Both the position numbers and the translations under genes were made by a program. From assembly GCA_029007115.1 (NCBI GenBank), contig JAQXHG010000051.1:1-55048 (forward strand): DNA of 55,048 nt. The letters are read 5' to 3'. This stretch comes from a bacterium (GTDB taxonomy: Bacteria; Bacillota_I; Bacilli_A; RF39; UBA660). The notes below the pieces were generated by a model that searched no databases, was not told the DNA's origin, and saw nothing but the letters and a program-made list of their open reading frames with translations. Of this stretch, positions 32,275 to 41,205 are shown piece by piece (position 1 is the first letter of the stretch; each line of letters begins with the position of its first letter).

Positions 32275-33132
32275 TTATAATCTATCGAATGTTATTCCCT
32301 TAATTTTTTCTTGTTTAATAGTATTTACTATTAATATAGATACTCTTTCATAATCCACTTCTCCCTTAATAGGTATATTCTTATATTTAGAGATTTTAAT
32401 AAAGCATTCCTCTATTTCATCATTATTGTACTCATCAATACCAAATTCCTTTTTTAATATTTCTTTATAATATTTATCAAGCATTAAAAGTATATGAATA
32501 GCAACATCTTCAATAGTTAGAATTTCTTCTTTTATTATGGTCATACTTGCTAAATTAAGTGCCTGAAGCCTATTATCAAACTTAGGCCACAATATACCAG
32601 GAGTATCAACCAAATCCATATATTCATTAACTCTAATTGTACTAAGTCCCTTAGTAACACCTGGCTTATTTCCAACACCAAGTATACTCTTTCCTACAAG
32701 CTTATTAATTAAAGTACTTTTACCAACATTTGGAACCCCTATTACCATACATTTAGCTTTTTTAGGCAATAATCCTTTATCCTTCCTTTTGGTATTTACA
32801 TCTAGCATAAGTCTTTTTACTTCATCTATTATTTTCTTATAATCATTGGAATTTTTAGAATCACAAGTAATTACGATACTTCCCTCGCTCTTATACTTGT
32901 CTATCCATTTATTAGTTTCATCTTTATCACACAAATCATATTTATTAAATACAACTATACTTTGTTTATCCCTAGTTAAGCTTTTAAAATCAGGTATCCT
33001 AGATGATAAAGGAATTCTTGAATCTATTACTTCAATTACTATATCTATACTTGATATCATAGAACTTATCTCTTTTTTAGTTTTATGCATGTGCCCTGGA
33101 TACCAGTTAATATTTGTTTTGTTTTCGTTCAT
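32275..33132 (-). CDS. rbgA: Ribosome biogenesis GTPase RbgA (YlqF)
   Basis: A 285-residue circularly permuted GTPase that matures the 50S subunit. Motif order is permuted as expected: WYPGHMHKT at 10-18, G4 NKYD (63-66), then G1 GVPNVGKST (132-140), the switch with GNKPGVTKG, and G3 VDTPGILWP (175-183). A C-terminal helical domain follows. GGAAGTGATAAT precedes the ATG. Confidence 0.95.
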   Translation of the reverse strand: MNENKTNINWYPGHMHKTKKEISSMISSIDIVIEVIDSRIPLSSRIPDFKSLTRDKQSIVVFNKYDLCDKDETNKWIDKYKSEGSIVITCDSKNSNDYKKIIDEVKRLMLDVNTKRKDKGLLPKKAKCMVIGVPNVGKSTLINKLVGKSILGVGNKPGVTKGLSTIRVNEYMDLVDTPGILWPKFDNRLQALNLASMTIIKEEILTIEDVAIHILLMLDKYYKEILKKEFGIDEYNNDEIEECFIKISKYKNIPIKGEVDYERVSILIVNTIKQEKIKGITFDRL

Positions 33133-33136
33133 ATTA

Positions 33137-33332
33137 TCACTTCCTTTTATATATTTTATTTAACACTTTATTAAGAACTAAATATCTATAACTATCATTC
33201 AATTCTTATTCATCAAGCAAATTAAATGTCTATCCAAGTTTTTTAATCATCTCTCTTAAATCTTCTATTATTCTTTCATTTGTTGTACCAAAAATAAATA
33301 TCGTATTTTTTCTCTCAACATACTTTCTTTAT
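33137..33332 (-). pseudogene. Possible decayed coding remnant upstream of rbgA
   Basis: One minus-strand frame reads like protein between stops: KYVERKNTIFIFGTTNERII, EDLREMIKKLG, TAG, TFNLLDE, TAA, ELNDSYRYLVLNKVLNKIYK, TGA. The two in-frame stops and the protein-like composition suggest a dead gene fragment. The parent family is not recognised. The last stop lies four bases before the rbgA start. Chance composition cannot be excluded. Confidence 0.4.
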
Positions 33333-33345
33333 TTAGATTAATTTA

Positions 33346-33909
33346 CTAATTATTTCTATATTTTTCTTCAAAAATAATCTTTGCTTTCTTTACAAAGTAA
33401 TTACTTTTATCATAATTTATTCCGGTATTCTCTAAAGCTTCAATCATTTTTTCTATTGTATTATACTTTTCGTTTTCTTCAATTTCAATAAATAAATATT
33501 TATTATTAACATCTTCAATACAAATTTGTAATCCATCTTTTTCATATACATCTATGTAGTCAACTATTTTTATTAGCTCTTTATATCCTATTGTTTTTAA
33601 AAATCTACTAGCATCTTCTTTATTAGCAACTTGTACTTTTGATTTTCCTTGTTTAATTATATTTTCATCTTCATCATATTCTTTGTATTTATACATAAGA
33701 TAGTGTTTTTTATTATCAATACTTCTAACTAAAATACATTTTTTTAAAACTTCCAATGGATTTGTATTTAAATCTACATTATTTGGAACATAATATATAT
33801 CATCAACAATATAACTATCAATTTTTATATAATTATTAATATTGAAAAAACTTATTAAATCATTTTTCGAAGTGTTAATAGTTACAGTTATCTCTTTTTC
33901 AAAATTCAT
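33346..33909 (-). CDS. CYTH-domain protein (adenylate cyclase class IV / ThTPase-like)
   Basis: About 187 residues from the ATG at 33909; an upstream TTG is less likely. The N-terminal FEKEITVTI is the ExExK-type signature with Thr in place of Lys. Alternating charged strands follow: CILVRSIDNKKHYLMYKYKE, then KSKVQV, IKIVDYIDVYEKDGLQICIE, KYLFIEIEENE. The CYTH tunnel binds triphosphates with divalent metal. Members range from thiamine triphosphatase to nucleotide cyclases, and the substrate is not decided here. It is probably transcribed alone, since rbgA lies past the decayed region. Confidence 0.75.
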   Translation of the reverse strand: MNFEKEITVTINTSKNDLISFFNINNYIKIDSYIVDDIYYVPNNVDLNTNPLEVLKKCILVRSIDNKKHYLMYKYKEYDEDENIIKQGKSKVQVANKEDASRFLKTIGYKELIKIVDYIDVYEKDGLQICIEDVNNKYLFIEIEENEKYNTIEKMIEALENTGINYDKSNYFVKKAKIIFEEKYRNN

Positions 33910-34089
33910 TTTATTCAATTCCTTTCCTTATAAACAATCCTAAAGTATATCAAATTCTACTTAGTAATAATATTTTCTTCTTTTGTAATTATCTTTCTTA
34001 TAATTTCAATTTACCTAATTATATCATATTCTCAAATTAAATAGATTTGTAAAATACATTTTATATACAATATATTATGAATTTTATAA

Positions 34090-34119
34090 TTGATTAGATA
34101 ATAATATAAGTGATATACT
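34090..34119 (+). promoter_or_regulatory. Probable promoter of the MIF-like gene
   Basis: TTGATT (34090-34095) and TATACT (34114-34119) are 18 bp apart on the plus strand. AAAGGAAGG and the ATG at 34144 follow. Confidence 0.65.
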
Positions 34120-34143
34120 TTTATTATAGAAAGGAAGGTATAT

Positions 34144-34479
34144 ATGCCATATATTAAAACAAGTACGAATGTAAAAATAGAAGAAGAAAAACTTAATACT
34201 ATTAAGTCTAAAATGGGACAGGCTATTAGATTAATGGGAAAAACTGAAGACTGGCTTATGTTAGAATTCAATGATGATGTTAAAATGTATTTTAAAGGAA
34301 ATTCAGATAATCCTATTGCTTTTTTAGATGTTAGAGTTTTAGGCGGCGTTAATAATAGTAATGAAATGACTCATGAACTTACAAATATTATTTCTAATGA
34401 ACTTGGCATTTCTCCTAATAATATTTATATTACATATCAAGGATATTCTGATTGGGGATATAACGGAAGTAATTTTTAA
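34144..34479 (+). CDS. MIF (macrophage migration inhibitory factor)-like tautomerase
   Basis: A 111-residue protein of the MIF/D-dopachrome tautomerase type. Met is followed by Pro (PYIKTSTNV), the catalytic N-terminal proline once Met is removed. Lys32 in mature numbering (RLMGKTEDW) matches active-site Lys32 of mammalian MIF. The family pattern LGGVNNSN, ELGISPNNIYITYQ and a final WGYNGSNF are all present. The CxxC of mammalian MIF is replaced (PIAF), and the Asn97 equivalent is Thr. No signal peptide. It stands alone between its own promoter and a terminator. Confidence 0.85.
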   Translation: MPYIKTSTNVKIEEEKLNTIKSKMGQAIRLMGKTEDWLMLEFNDDVKMYFKGNSDNPIAFLDVRVLGGVNNSNEMTHELTNIISNELGISPNNIYITYQGYSDWGYNGSNF

Positions 34480-34500
34480 AACAGATTTTCTGTTTTTTTA
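34478..34500 (+). terminator. Intrinsic terminator after the MIF-like gene
   Basis: AAAACAGA pairs with TCTGTTTT over a short loop, followed by a T run on the plus strand. Confidence 0.85.
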
Positions 34501-34541
34501 TTTATTTTAAAAAATAATCAAAAAAATTTATAAGTTTATTA

Positions 34542-34922
34542 TTAATTTATATTATCAATATAAATATAAGATTGAGGCGCTTGATTTATATTATATTCTT
34601 TTAACTCTTTTGGTATATCATATTTAACATATTCTTTTATTTTATATGCAATTGCGTACTCTTTATTTTTAAAATATTCATCATACTTTTTCTTTTCAAT
34701 ACCACCATATTCATTTGTTTTTTTCCATATTATTTCTTTATCATCATATAATACTTCTTCAATAATTAATTCCCCTATTACTTTTTTTATTGGATAAGAA
34801 GAATAAACTATTATTCTATCCGGATCATTTTTACACTTTATTTTTCTATATTCATACTTTTTAGAACCATTAAATATCTTATTAGCATATTCAGGTTTTA
34901 TTGACATCAAAATTGTGCTCAT
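34542..34922 (-). CDS. ASCH-domain (PUA-like) protein
   Basis: A 126-residue single-domain ASCH protein: MSTILMSIKPEYANKIFNGS, then KKYEYRK, RIIVYSSYPIKKVIGELIIE and the final APQSYIYID. ASCH proteins have a PUA-like RNA-binding fold; one characterised group removes acetyl groups from N4-acetylcytidine. It overlaps the ASCH-GNAT gene by 4 bases, so the two are translated together. The target RNA or nucleoside is unknown. Confidence 0.85.
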   Translation of the reverse strand: MSTILMSIKPEYANKIFNGSKKYEYRKIKCKNDPDRIIVYSSYPIKKVIGELIIEEVLYDDKEIIWKKTNEYGGIEKKKYDEYFKNKEYAIAYKIKEYVKYDIPKELKEYNINQAPQSYIYIDNIN

Positions 34923-35695
34923 CTTATCTCCTTAACATATATATGTTCATCACCAAGATCTTTATAAAATTTATAATTATTGTTTGTTATAAATTTTATA
35001 AAATCTTTATTACTATTCTTGCATGTACAATAAATTGTATTAATACCATTCATAATAGCCACATCATCAGCTATCTTTAAATAAAAATTTCCTATTCCCC
35101 TATTAGTTTCAAATACATTTAGAGTTCTAATTTTTAGTACATTCTTCTTATCAATTTGTTGTGAATCAGTTTCATTTATCTTTAGAATTAATAAAGAAGT
35201 AATATTATTATCTTTTCTTGTAAAATAACACTCCTCATTTTTATTAATTAGTTTTAAATACCATTCTTTAGAATTAGAATAATTATTCTTTATATTAGTA
35301 AAAATATTATCATTATAACTAATCATTGAAATATAATTTTTTTCAATTACAAAGTTATTATTCTTTTTTAACTTTATTGCAACAACACCATATTTATTTT
35401 GATCGTCTATAGTATAAAAATCGTTTAATGAATTTAAGAAATCTTTAGTACTTTCCTCCGATGAAGCCAAAAATTTAATATCAATATTATTAATTAATTC
35501 TCCAAAATTATTAAAATATAATAAATCTTCTACTTCATAAATAATCTTTTCTTCTTTTAATGGTTCTTTTTGAAATTCTATTAGATCACCTTTTTTAATT
35601 TTTTTTCTTTTTTCATCATTCAATCTTATTTCATACTCTTTTGTACCATATTTTATATAATTAAAATATTTTTCTTGTAGTTTCATTATATGCAT
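34919..35695 (-). CDS. ASCH-GNAT fusion protein
   Basis: A 258-residue two-domain protein. Residues 1-110 are an ASCH domain (MKLQEKYFNYIKYGTKEYEI, then RLNDEKRKKIKKGDLIEF). Residues 115-258 look like a GNAT acetyltransferase: the acetyl-CoA-binding region is VLKIRTLNVFETNRGIGNFY with KIADDVAIMNGINTIYCTCK. The fusion suggests acetylation coupled to recognition of RNA or a modified nucleoside. It lies between the NDT-like gene and the lone ASCH gene in one operon. Confidence 0.75.
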   Translation of the reverse strand: MHIMKLQEKYFNYIKYGTKEYEIRLNDEKRKKIKKGDLIEFQKEPLKEEKIIYEVEDLLYFNNFGELINNIDIKFLASSEESTKDFLNSLNDFYTIDDQNKYGVVAIKLKKNNNFVIEKNYISMISYNDNIFTNIKNNYSNSKEWYLKLINKNEECYFTRKDNNITSLLILKINETDSQQIDKKNVLKIRTLNVFETNRGIGNFYLKIADDVAIMNGINTIYCTCKNSNKDFIKFITNNNYKFYKDLGDEHIYVKEIR

Positions 35696-35708
35696 AATAT
35701 TACCTTCT

Positions 35709-36059
35709 TTAATTTATTTTTTTATTAATAGGCTCTAAATAATTTACTTTTTTATCAGTAGATAATGCATACTCTATTTCAGATTTTGTGCTTTCACCTA
35801 TATATCCGCCAACATTTATAACAAATATTTCATCTGACATATCAATTTTTCTTTTATGCATATCATCTAACATTCTTTTAGTTTTTGTTAATGTTCCCTC
35901 ATCCATACTTTCCCAAACTTCATTATCTCCAGAATGTCCAAATAATCCTACAGATATCACAATATTTCCTTTCAAAGTTAATTCTTTTTGAACTTTATAA
36001 AATTCTTCTTTAAATCTAGTTGAACCGCATAATGTTATTACTTTGTAATTTTTTATCAT
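35709..36059 (-). CDS. Nucleoside 2-deoxyribosyltransferase-like protein
   Basis: A 116-residue Rossmann-like protein: VITLCGSTRFKEEF near the start, SVGLFGHSGDNE in the middle, KIDMSDEIFVINVGGYIGES and TKSEIEYALSTDKKV at the end. This matches the NDT-like group that cleaves or senses N-glycosidic bonds of (deoxy)nucleotides. It is first in the operon with the two ASCH genes, which supports a nucleoside- or RNA-linked role. Confidence 0.8.
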   Translation of the reverse strand: MIKNYKVITLCGSTRFKEEFYKVQKELTLKGNIVISVGLFGHSGDNEVWESMDEGTLTKTKRMLDDMHKRKIDMSDEIFVINVGGYIGESTKSEIEYALSTDKKVNYLEPINKKIN

Positions 36060-36113
36060 ACTTTCTCCTACTTAATATAGTTTATCAATTAATAATTATA
36101 CCATATTATATAA

Positions 36114-36148
36114 TAAAAACCTATAAAGATAGTTTACTTTATAGGTTA
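36114..36148 (-). terminator. Intrinsic terminator after the wall-anchored repeat protein
   Basis: AACCTATAAAG pairs with CTTTATAGGTT over an 8-base loop. On the minus strand TTTTTA follows. Confidence 0.85.
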
Positions 36149-36161
36149 AAGTTTAGATTTA

Positions 36162-38141
36162 TTATTCATCTTTTTTCTTAGTTAATTTTAAGCACTTAAC
36201 TGCTGCAGCAGCACCTAATAAAGACGCTGATGACATAAGAGCATATTGTTCTAAATCATTTTCATCTCCAGTTTTAGGAACATCTGAATTAGGTTTATTC
36301 TTAGATGGTTCTTTTTCATCAATAATAGTAATAGTATATTCTCCATTACCTTTTGTACTTACTCTATACATTATATCTTGATATTTAATGTTAACACTAT
36401 ATCCATCAACAACTTCTTTATTATAAGAAGCATGTCCAACATATTTATATATATCTTCTTCTTTTTCAACTACAAGTATTGGTGTTTCTTCAATTATTTC
36501 AACTTCTTTTTCACCTTTTGCGACATAATCATATCCTTTTTGAGTTGTTTCTAAATCAATATAATATTCTTCGTTATTTAAAATAGCAGATGCATTAAGT
36601 AAAAATTCTTTCATTCTTTCAAGACAATAACCAAAAACAGTATGAGATACTTTCTTACTTGGAATATCAAGATTTAAACTATCATCTGTTTTACTAAATG
36701 TATATGTCCCCCATTGTTCTCCAATATAACTTAAATCAAAAGAATCATATCCATTGATAAATGTTATTTGTGATAACTCAATATTTTGTGTTGAGCCATC
36801 AAATTTTGTTGAACCTGTGTTTACTTCATTATATGATTTTACAAATTCATTTCTTTCTTCATCACTTAATTCTTCATTAGTCCATACGGCATAGTGACCA
36901 TTAGCTTGTTTAATTAATACAAAATTTGTTTTACTTGCATCAAATACATATAAAGTTTTTGATTCATCATCTTTACTTGCTTCAACAACTTTACCAGTGT
37001 TTTCAACAACACTATTTATTTCATAATTTTCAACTATATATCCTTGACTTTCTAATTCTTTAATATATTCTTCTGCTTCTTGTTCTGTTTTAAAAGATTT
37101 GTTTTCAATAATTACCTCTTCTTTTCCAGAATTTTCTTTTCTAATAGTAGCAACTACTTTTACTTCTTTTGTATCAGTTTCAAGTAATTTAGCTGCCTCT
37201 TCTGCTTCTTCTAAAGTATCATAAGCTTCTGTTCCCGTAGTTTCAGTAACAACATCTTTTTCAGTATTTCTTTCTTCAATAATATTAGAATAATCAACTG
37301 TATATCCTTGTTCTTCCATTTCTTTCATTTTTTCAATTGCTTCATCACGAGAATCACAAATTTCTGTTACTAGTTCAGTAGTATACTCACCAGTATTTAC
37401 ATCTACTGTTTTTCTAATAACCACTACACGACATTTATCATTATTCATTGACTCATATTCTTTAATTATATCACTTATTTCTTCCTCAGTTTTTCCATCT
37501 AAAGAAACAGTAGTAGTAGTTTTTTTAGTTTCAACAAATTCTTCATCAATGCTAGATTCTATTAAAGTTCCACCTTCTTGTTCAATTTCTTCTGTCTTTT
37601 CATCTATTGCATCTTCTACTTCTTCTAAAGTAGCATAATTTTCATCAAAATCAAAACTTCCTAAATCCTCTACATGTGTTTTCTCTTCAGTTTCAATTTC
37701 AATTATTTCTACTTCTCCAAGATCATCTATTTTATCTTCTATTTCTTTTTCTACTTCTTCTAAATCTTTAGCATCAGATTCAAATTCAATATTAGTAATC
37801 TCTCCTTCTTCTTCAACTACTTCTACAGAATAATCATATGTTCCGCCTAATGACTCTACTTCATTTTTAATATTTTCTTGTTTTTCTTCATACTTTTTCT
37901 TTTTTTCAAGAGCATCATCTTCATTATCAAAAACTTCTGAATCACTGTATGATACTTTAACATTAGTATTAGTAGTAATATTATCACTAGATTCAATAGT
38001 TGTTGTATTTTCTTCTGTAGAAACATCACTATCAAGAGCATACGCTGTAGTACCAAATAGTTGTGAAATTGATAACATTACAGCTAAAGAACTTATAAAT
38101 TTCTTTCCTTCTTTTAAAACTTTAATCTTTTTATTTCTCAT
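36162..38141 (-). CDS. Wall-anchored repeat protein with a VPKTGD sorting signal
   Basis: A 659-residue surface protein. Signal peptide about 1-35 (VMLSISQLFGTTAYA). Residues 70-385 hold about five degenerate, very acidic repeats of beta-helix-beta look, best seen in FKTEQEAEEYIKELESQGY, CDSRDEAIEKMKEMEEQGY and YDTLEEAEEAAKLL; the shape recalls SPOR domains. Residues 395-495 (NGHYAVWTNEELSDEER) resemble a segment of the pilus adhesin at 46325. The end has VPKTGDE (621-627), a hydrophobic stretch and KKKDE, a variant LPxTG signal. Either local sortase could attach it. Ligand unknown. Confidence 0.8.
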   Translation of the reverse strand: MRNKKIKVLKEGKKFISSLAVMLSISQLFGTTAYALDSDVSTEENTTTIESSDNITTNTNVKVSYSDSEVFDNEDDALEKKKKYEEKQENIKNEVESLGGTYDYSVEVVEEEGEITNIEFESDAKDLEEVEKEIEDKIDDLGEVEIIEIETEEKTHVEDLGSFDFDENYATLEEVEDAIDEKTEEIEQEGGTLIESSIDEEFVETKKTTTTVSLDGKTEEEISDIIKEYESMNNDKCRVVVIRKTVDVNTGEYTTELVTEICDSRDEAIEKMKEMEEQGYTVDYSNIIEERNTEKDVVTETTGTEAYDTLEEAEEAAKLLETDTKEVKVVATIRKENSGKEEVIIENKSFKTEQEAEEYIKELESQGYIVENYEINSVVENTGKVVEASKDDESKTLYVFDASKTNFVLIKQANGHYAVWTNEELSDEERNEFVKSYNEVNTGSTKFDGSTQNIELSQITFINGYDSFDLSYIGEQWGTYTFSKTDDSLNLDIPSKKVSHTVFGYCLERMKEFLLNASAILNNEEYYIDLETTQKGYDYVAKGEKEVEIIEETPILVVEKEEDIYKYVGHASYNKEVVDGYSVNIKYQDIMYRVSTKGNGEYTITIIDEKEPSKNKPNSDVPKTGDENDLEQYALMSSASLLGAAAAVKCLKLTKKKDE

Positions 38142-38267
38142 AACATATCTCCTTCAATTATCTATTATATATATCAGTTTTTTTATTGTCAATTAATAAC
38201 TAATCAATAAAATAATACACACACTATATAATATATACTTATACTCTAAAAATATGAAATAAAATTA

Positions 38268-38293
38268 AAATAAAGTAGAAATCTACTTTATTC
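38268..38293 (-). terminator. Intrinsic terminator
   Basis: AATAAAGTAGA pairs with TCTACTTTATT over two bases. T-rich sequence follows on the minus strand. It ends the metallopeptidase-like gene. Confidence 0.85.
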
Positions 38294-38312
38294 TAGTTCA
38301 ATAATAATTATT

Positions 38313-40001
38313 TTATTCCATACTTTCAAATAATGTAGATTCTTTCATACTAGGAAAATAATTATATATTTTTTCCCTTAAATATTCCCCTTTTAACATT
38401 AAATGATTATATTTTTTAATATCACTATCTTTTTCTTTTGAACATATCATTTCAAATATACGAGCTCTATCTTCTGATGGATATGAATGGCTATAATAAT
38501 CAACAAAATATACGTTATCATCTGTAGTAGTTCCAATTGTATAATCTGTTTTCATTTGTGTATAAGAATACAAATAATCATACTTTTTAGGATTTAGTTT
38601 TGTCCAATCAGTCATATACTCATTCATGTTATGAAGTAAATTTTCAATAGAATGCATTAATTCATGACAAGTATTTGATTTTAATTCAAATTTAGTAATA
38701 TCTAATAGTATTAAATATTTATCATCAGAATATATTGTAGAACCAGCTGGATTTGGATTATCATTATTAGATGTTATTCTATTTGACAAATATATATATA
38801 ATCCCTCATCATTATTCTTTTCAAATGAATTAAAGAAGTCTTTTGAAAACTTATTTAGTACTTCTTTTATCTTATTTATGGCTAAATATATATCTTCCAC
38901 TTCATTAACTTCTTTAGCGATATAACCATATTTTTTAAATATATCAAAATTTTCATAATTAATATTAACATTATAATTATCTTTTATATCATCTATTATT
39001 CTAGATAATTCATCATTTATTAGATTAACATAATCATCTATATTATAACTTTTAAATTTATAATTATTTTTGATTATATAAAAGTCATAATCACTATCTA
39101 ATAGTTTTAGAAACACTATATTATTAACTACATTTATTCCATTTATATTTTTTAAATCATAGATTTTTACCTGACTATTATTTAAATCAAATACCTCAAG
39201 CCTTTCAAGATTACTATTGTAAATATATAAATTATTATTTTTATCAAGATAATTACCGTAATATTTGCCTCTATTTAGTTTTATATCATATTCTTTAAAA
39301 ATATTATTAGATAAATCTAATATACTTACTTTATTGTTTTCAACATTATATAACCCATTTTTATATTTAGTATACGTTTTCAAATTATTATTTTCACACA
39401 TTTTTTTGCTTACATCACATAATATTGTCTTAACTTCTACATCATAATTATTATATATTAAAAATAATTTTTCATTAACAAATACATAATCACTTAATAA
39501 ATAATTTTCATATTTTGATTCAAGACTAAATATCTCTTTTAAATTATTATCAAATAATTTATTGTCTTTTATGTAGTACAATTTATTTTTATCACTAATA
39601 CTTACCCCATCTTTTGAATCTACTAAATTACCACTATTATCATAAATATCTGTTTTATTATCAATAGAACAATACAAATAACTATTATAAAGTTTACAAT
39701 CATAGTAGTTATTACTATTAAATAATTTAGTGTTACTTCCATCATATATATTATATTTATAAAAAATATTTGTATTATTGTCACTAATAGAATAATAAAT
39801 ATAATCTCCATCTATTATGTATGAATTAATTTCATTATTATTTAATTTTATTCCATAAACATTATCTTCTATTTTATTTCCTTTTATTATTTTATTATTT
39901 GTACTATCATTTATATTATTTTTAGGTTGTTTATTATAGTAATAAAGCACCCCAAATAAAATAATCATAGTAACAAATAATATACCAAATATTTTTTTCA
40001 T
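38313..40001 (-). CDS. Membrane-anchored beta-propeller-like protein with a HELMH metallopeptidase-like domain
   Basis: A 562-residue protein with one N-terminal membrane helix (4-21) and the rest outside. Residues 45-320 contain many short Tyr/Asn-rich strands (YIIDGDYIYYSISDN, KLYNSYLYCSIDN, NNLYIYNSNLERLEVF), which look like propeller blades. Residues 325-560 have TCHELMHSIENLL with zinc motif His446-Glu447-His450. A downstream Glu in YPSEDRARIFEMI (Glu510 or Glu517) is a candidate third ligand. Probably a surface protease. It has its own terminator. No named family recognised. Confidence 0.65.
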   Translation of the reverse strand: MKKIFGILFVTMIILFGVLYYYNKQPKNNINDSTNNKIIKGNKIEDNVYGIKLNNNEINSYIIDGDYIYYSISDNNTNIFYKYNIYDGSNTKLFNSNNYYDCKLYNSYLYCSIDNKTDIYDNSGNLVDSKDGVSISDKNKLYYIKDNKLFDNNLKEIFSLESKYENYLLSDYVFVNEKLFLIYNNYDVEVKTILCDVSKKMCENNNLKTYTKYKNGLYNVENNKVSILDLSNNIFKEYDIKLNRGKYYGNYLDKNNNLYIYNSNLERLEVFDLNNSQVKIYDLKNINGINVVNNIVFLKLLDSDYDFYIIKNNYKFKSYNIDDYVNLINDELSRIIDDIKDNYNVNINYENFDIFKKYGYIAKEVNEVEDIYLAINKIKEVLNKFSKDFFNSFEKNNDEGLYIYLSNRITSNNDNPNPAGSTIYSDDKYLILLDITKFELKSNTCHELMHSIENLLHNMNEYMTDWTKLNPKKYDYLYSYTQMKTDYTIGTTTDDNVYFVDYYSHSYPSEDRARIFEMICSKEKDSDIKKYNHLMLKGEYLREKIYNYFPSMKESTLFESME

Positions 40002-40210
40002 ATATTATCACCACATATATTATATCAAAATATATATACAATTAGTTAAATTATTAATTATTCAGTGTAAAACTATTGTTATCAAATAATCTCAATTTAA
40101 ATCAATTATAGATCTTACTATTATAATAATTTTTCCTACTTCAATTACTATGTTATTCTTAACTTTTTATCAAAATAATCATTTTTTATAACCTATAATT
40201 ATACACAAAT

Positions 40211-40245
40211 AAAAAAATACCACATATAATCTATTTGTGGTATTC
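40211..40245 (-). terminator. Intrinsic terminator after the acyltransferase gene
   Basis: AATACCACA pairs with TGTGGTATT. On the minus strand seven T residues follow. The 250 bp between this unit and the gene at 40001 show no further gene. Confidence 0.85.
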
Positions 40246-40252
40246 TTCTTAA

Positions 40253-41197
40253 CTAAGAAAATAATACTTTTAACTTCTTACTATTCATTATTTTTCCATA
40301 TATGTAGTGTAATAATACTGAAATACCTATAATAATAATAATTATTATTATATTATATAGTATTGGAATTGGTAATCTAAAATATAATTCATTTGCTATA
40401 TCATATCCAAATAGCATTTGTATCATATACATTTCTAAAGTACTACTACTAATTAAATTCACTAATTTATTACTAGGTATCAAATCCAATATCAATATTA
40501 ATCCCAATGTAAATGGTAATGCTATTAGATACTTAATATCATAAATATAATCACATTTTAAATTATTATAATTATATAGCAATAAAAAACCTATTATTAA
40601 TAATAATATTGTTATTACTATATATTGTTTTATATTAATTTTATCTAATACTTTATTTCTACTCAAATAACTACCTATTAATATAATTGGTATTCTATTT
40701 GTCAAAATAAATATTTCTTTATAATTAGTAAATTTACTAACTATTATTGTAATAATTAGCCATATTATCCACACTAAATATTTTTTATTACAACATTTAT
40801 TATATAAAGGTAATAATATATATACTATCATAATCGCAGGAACAAACCATAAAAATGCTCCTCCGCCCTTCATAAATAATTGAAGCCCAGTAATAGACAA
40901 TATTAAATCAGTAATACTCCAATTCTTATAGAAAAATGCTATTAATGTAAATAAGATATATAATAAATAAATTTTAATAAATCTAGATATTATAAATTTC
41001 TTATAATCCTTTATTTCATTTTTACTTAATGAATAAGCAGTTAGAAAAAAGAATATATCAACTCCAATATAGCATATAGTTCTTATAAATAATTCTATAT
41101 TAAAAAATGCACTATTAACTTTTGATACATTAACCCATAAATGAAATATTATTATCAATAATGATGATACAAACATTATCGTTTTTTTATTTTTCAT
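40253..41197 (-). CDS. Acyltransferase 3 family membrane protein
   Basis: A 314-residue polytopic protein with about 10 hydrophobic helices. The start SSLLIIIFHLWVNVSKVNS carries the family histidine, and FIRTICYIGVDIFFFLTAYS fits the second-helix pattern of Acyl_transf_3 enzymes; AFLWFVPAIMIVYILLPLY is also typical. These enzymes O-acylate cell-surface polysaccharides. It is 8 bp downstream of the lipoprotein gene, so the two may be cotranscribed. The acceptor is unknown. Confidence 0.8.
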   Translation of the reverse strand: MKNKKTIMFVSSLLIIIFHLWVNVSKVNSAFFNIELFIRTICYIGVDIFFFLTAYSLSKNEIKDYKKFIISRFIKIYLLYILFTLIAFFYKNWSITDLILSITGLQLFMKGGGAFLWFVPAIMIVYILLPLYNKCCNKKYLVWIIWLIITIIVSKFTNYKEIFILTNRIPIILIGSYLSRNKVLDKINIKQYIVITILLLIIGFLLLYNYNNLKCDYIYDIKYLIALPFTLGLILILDLIPSNKLVNLISSSTLEMYMIQMLFGYDIANELYFRLPIPILYNIIIIIIIIGISVLLHYIYGKIMNSKKLKVLFS

Positions 41198-41205
41198 ATT
41201 ATATC

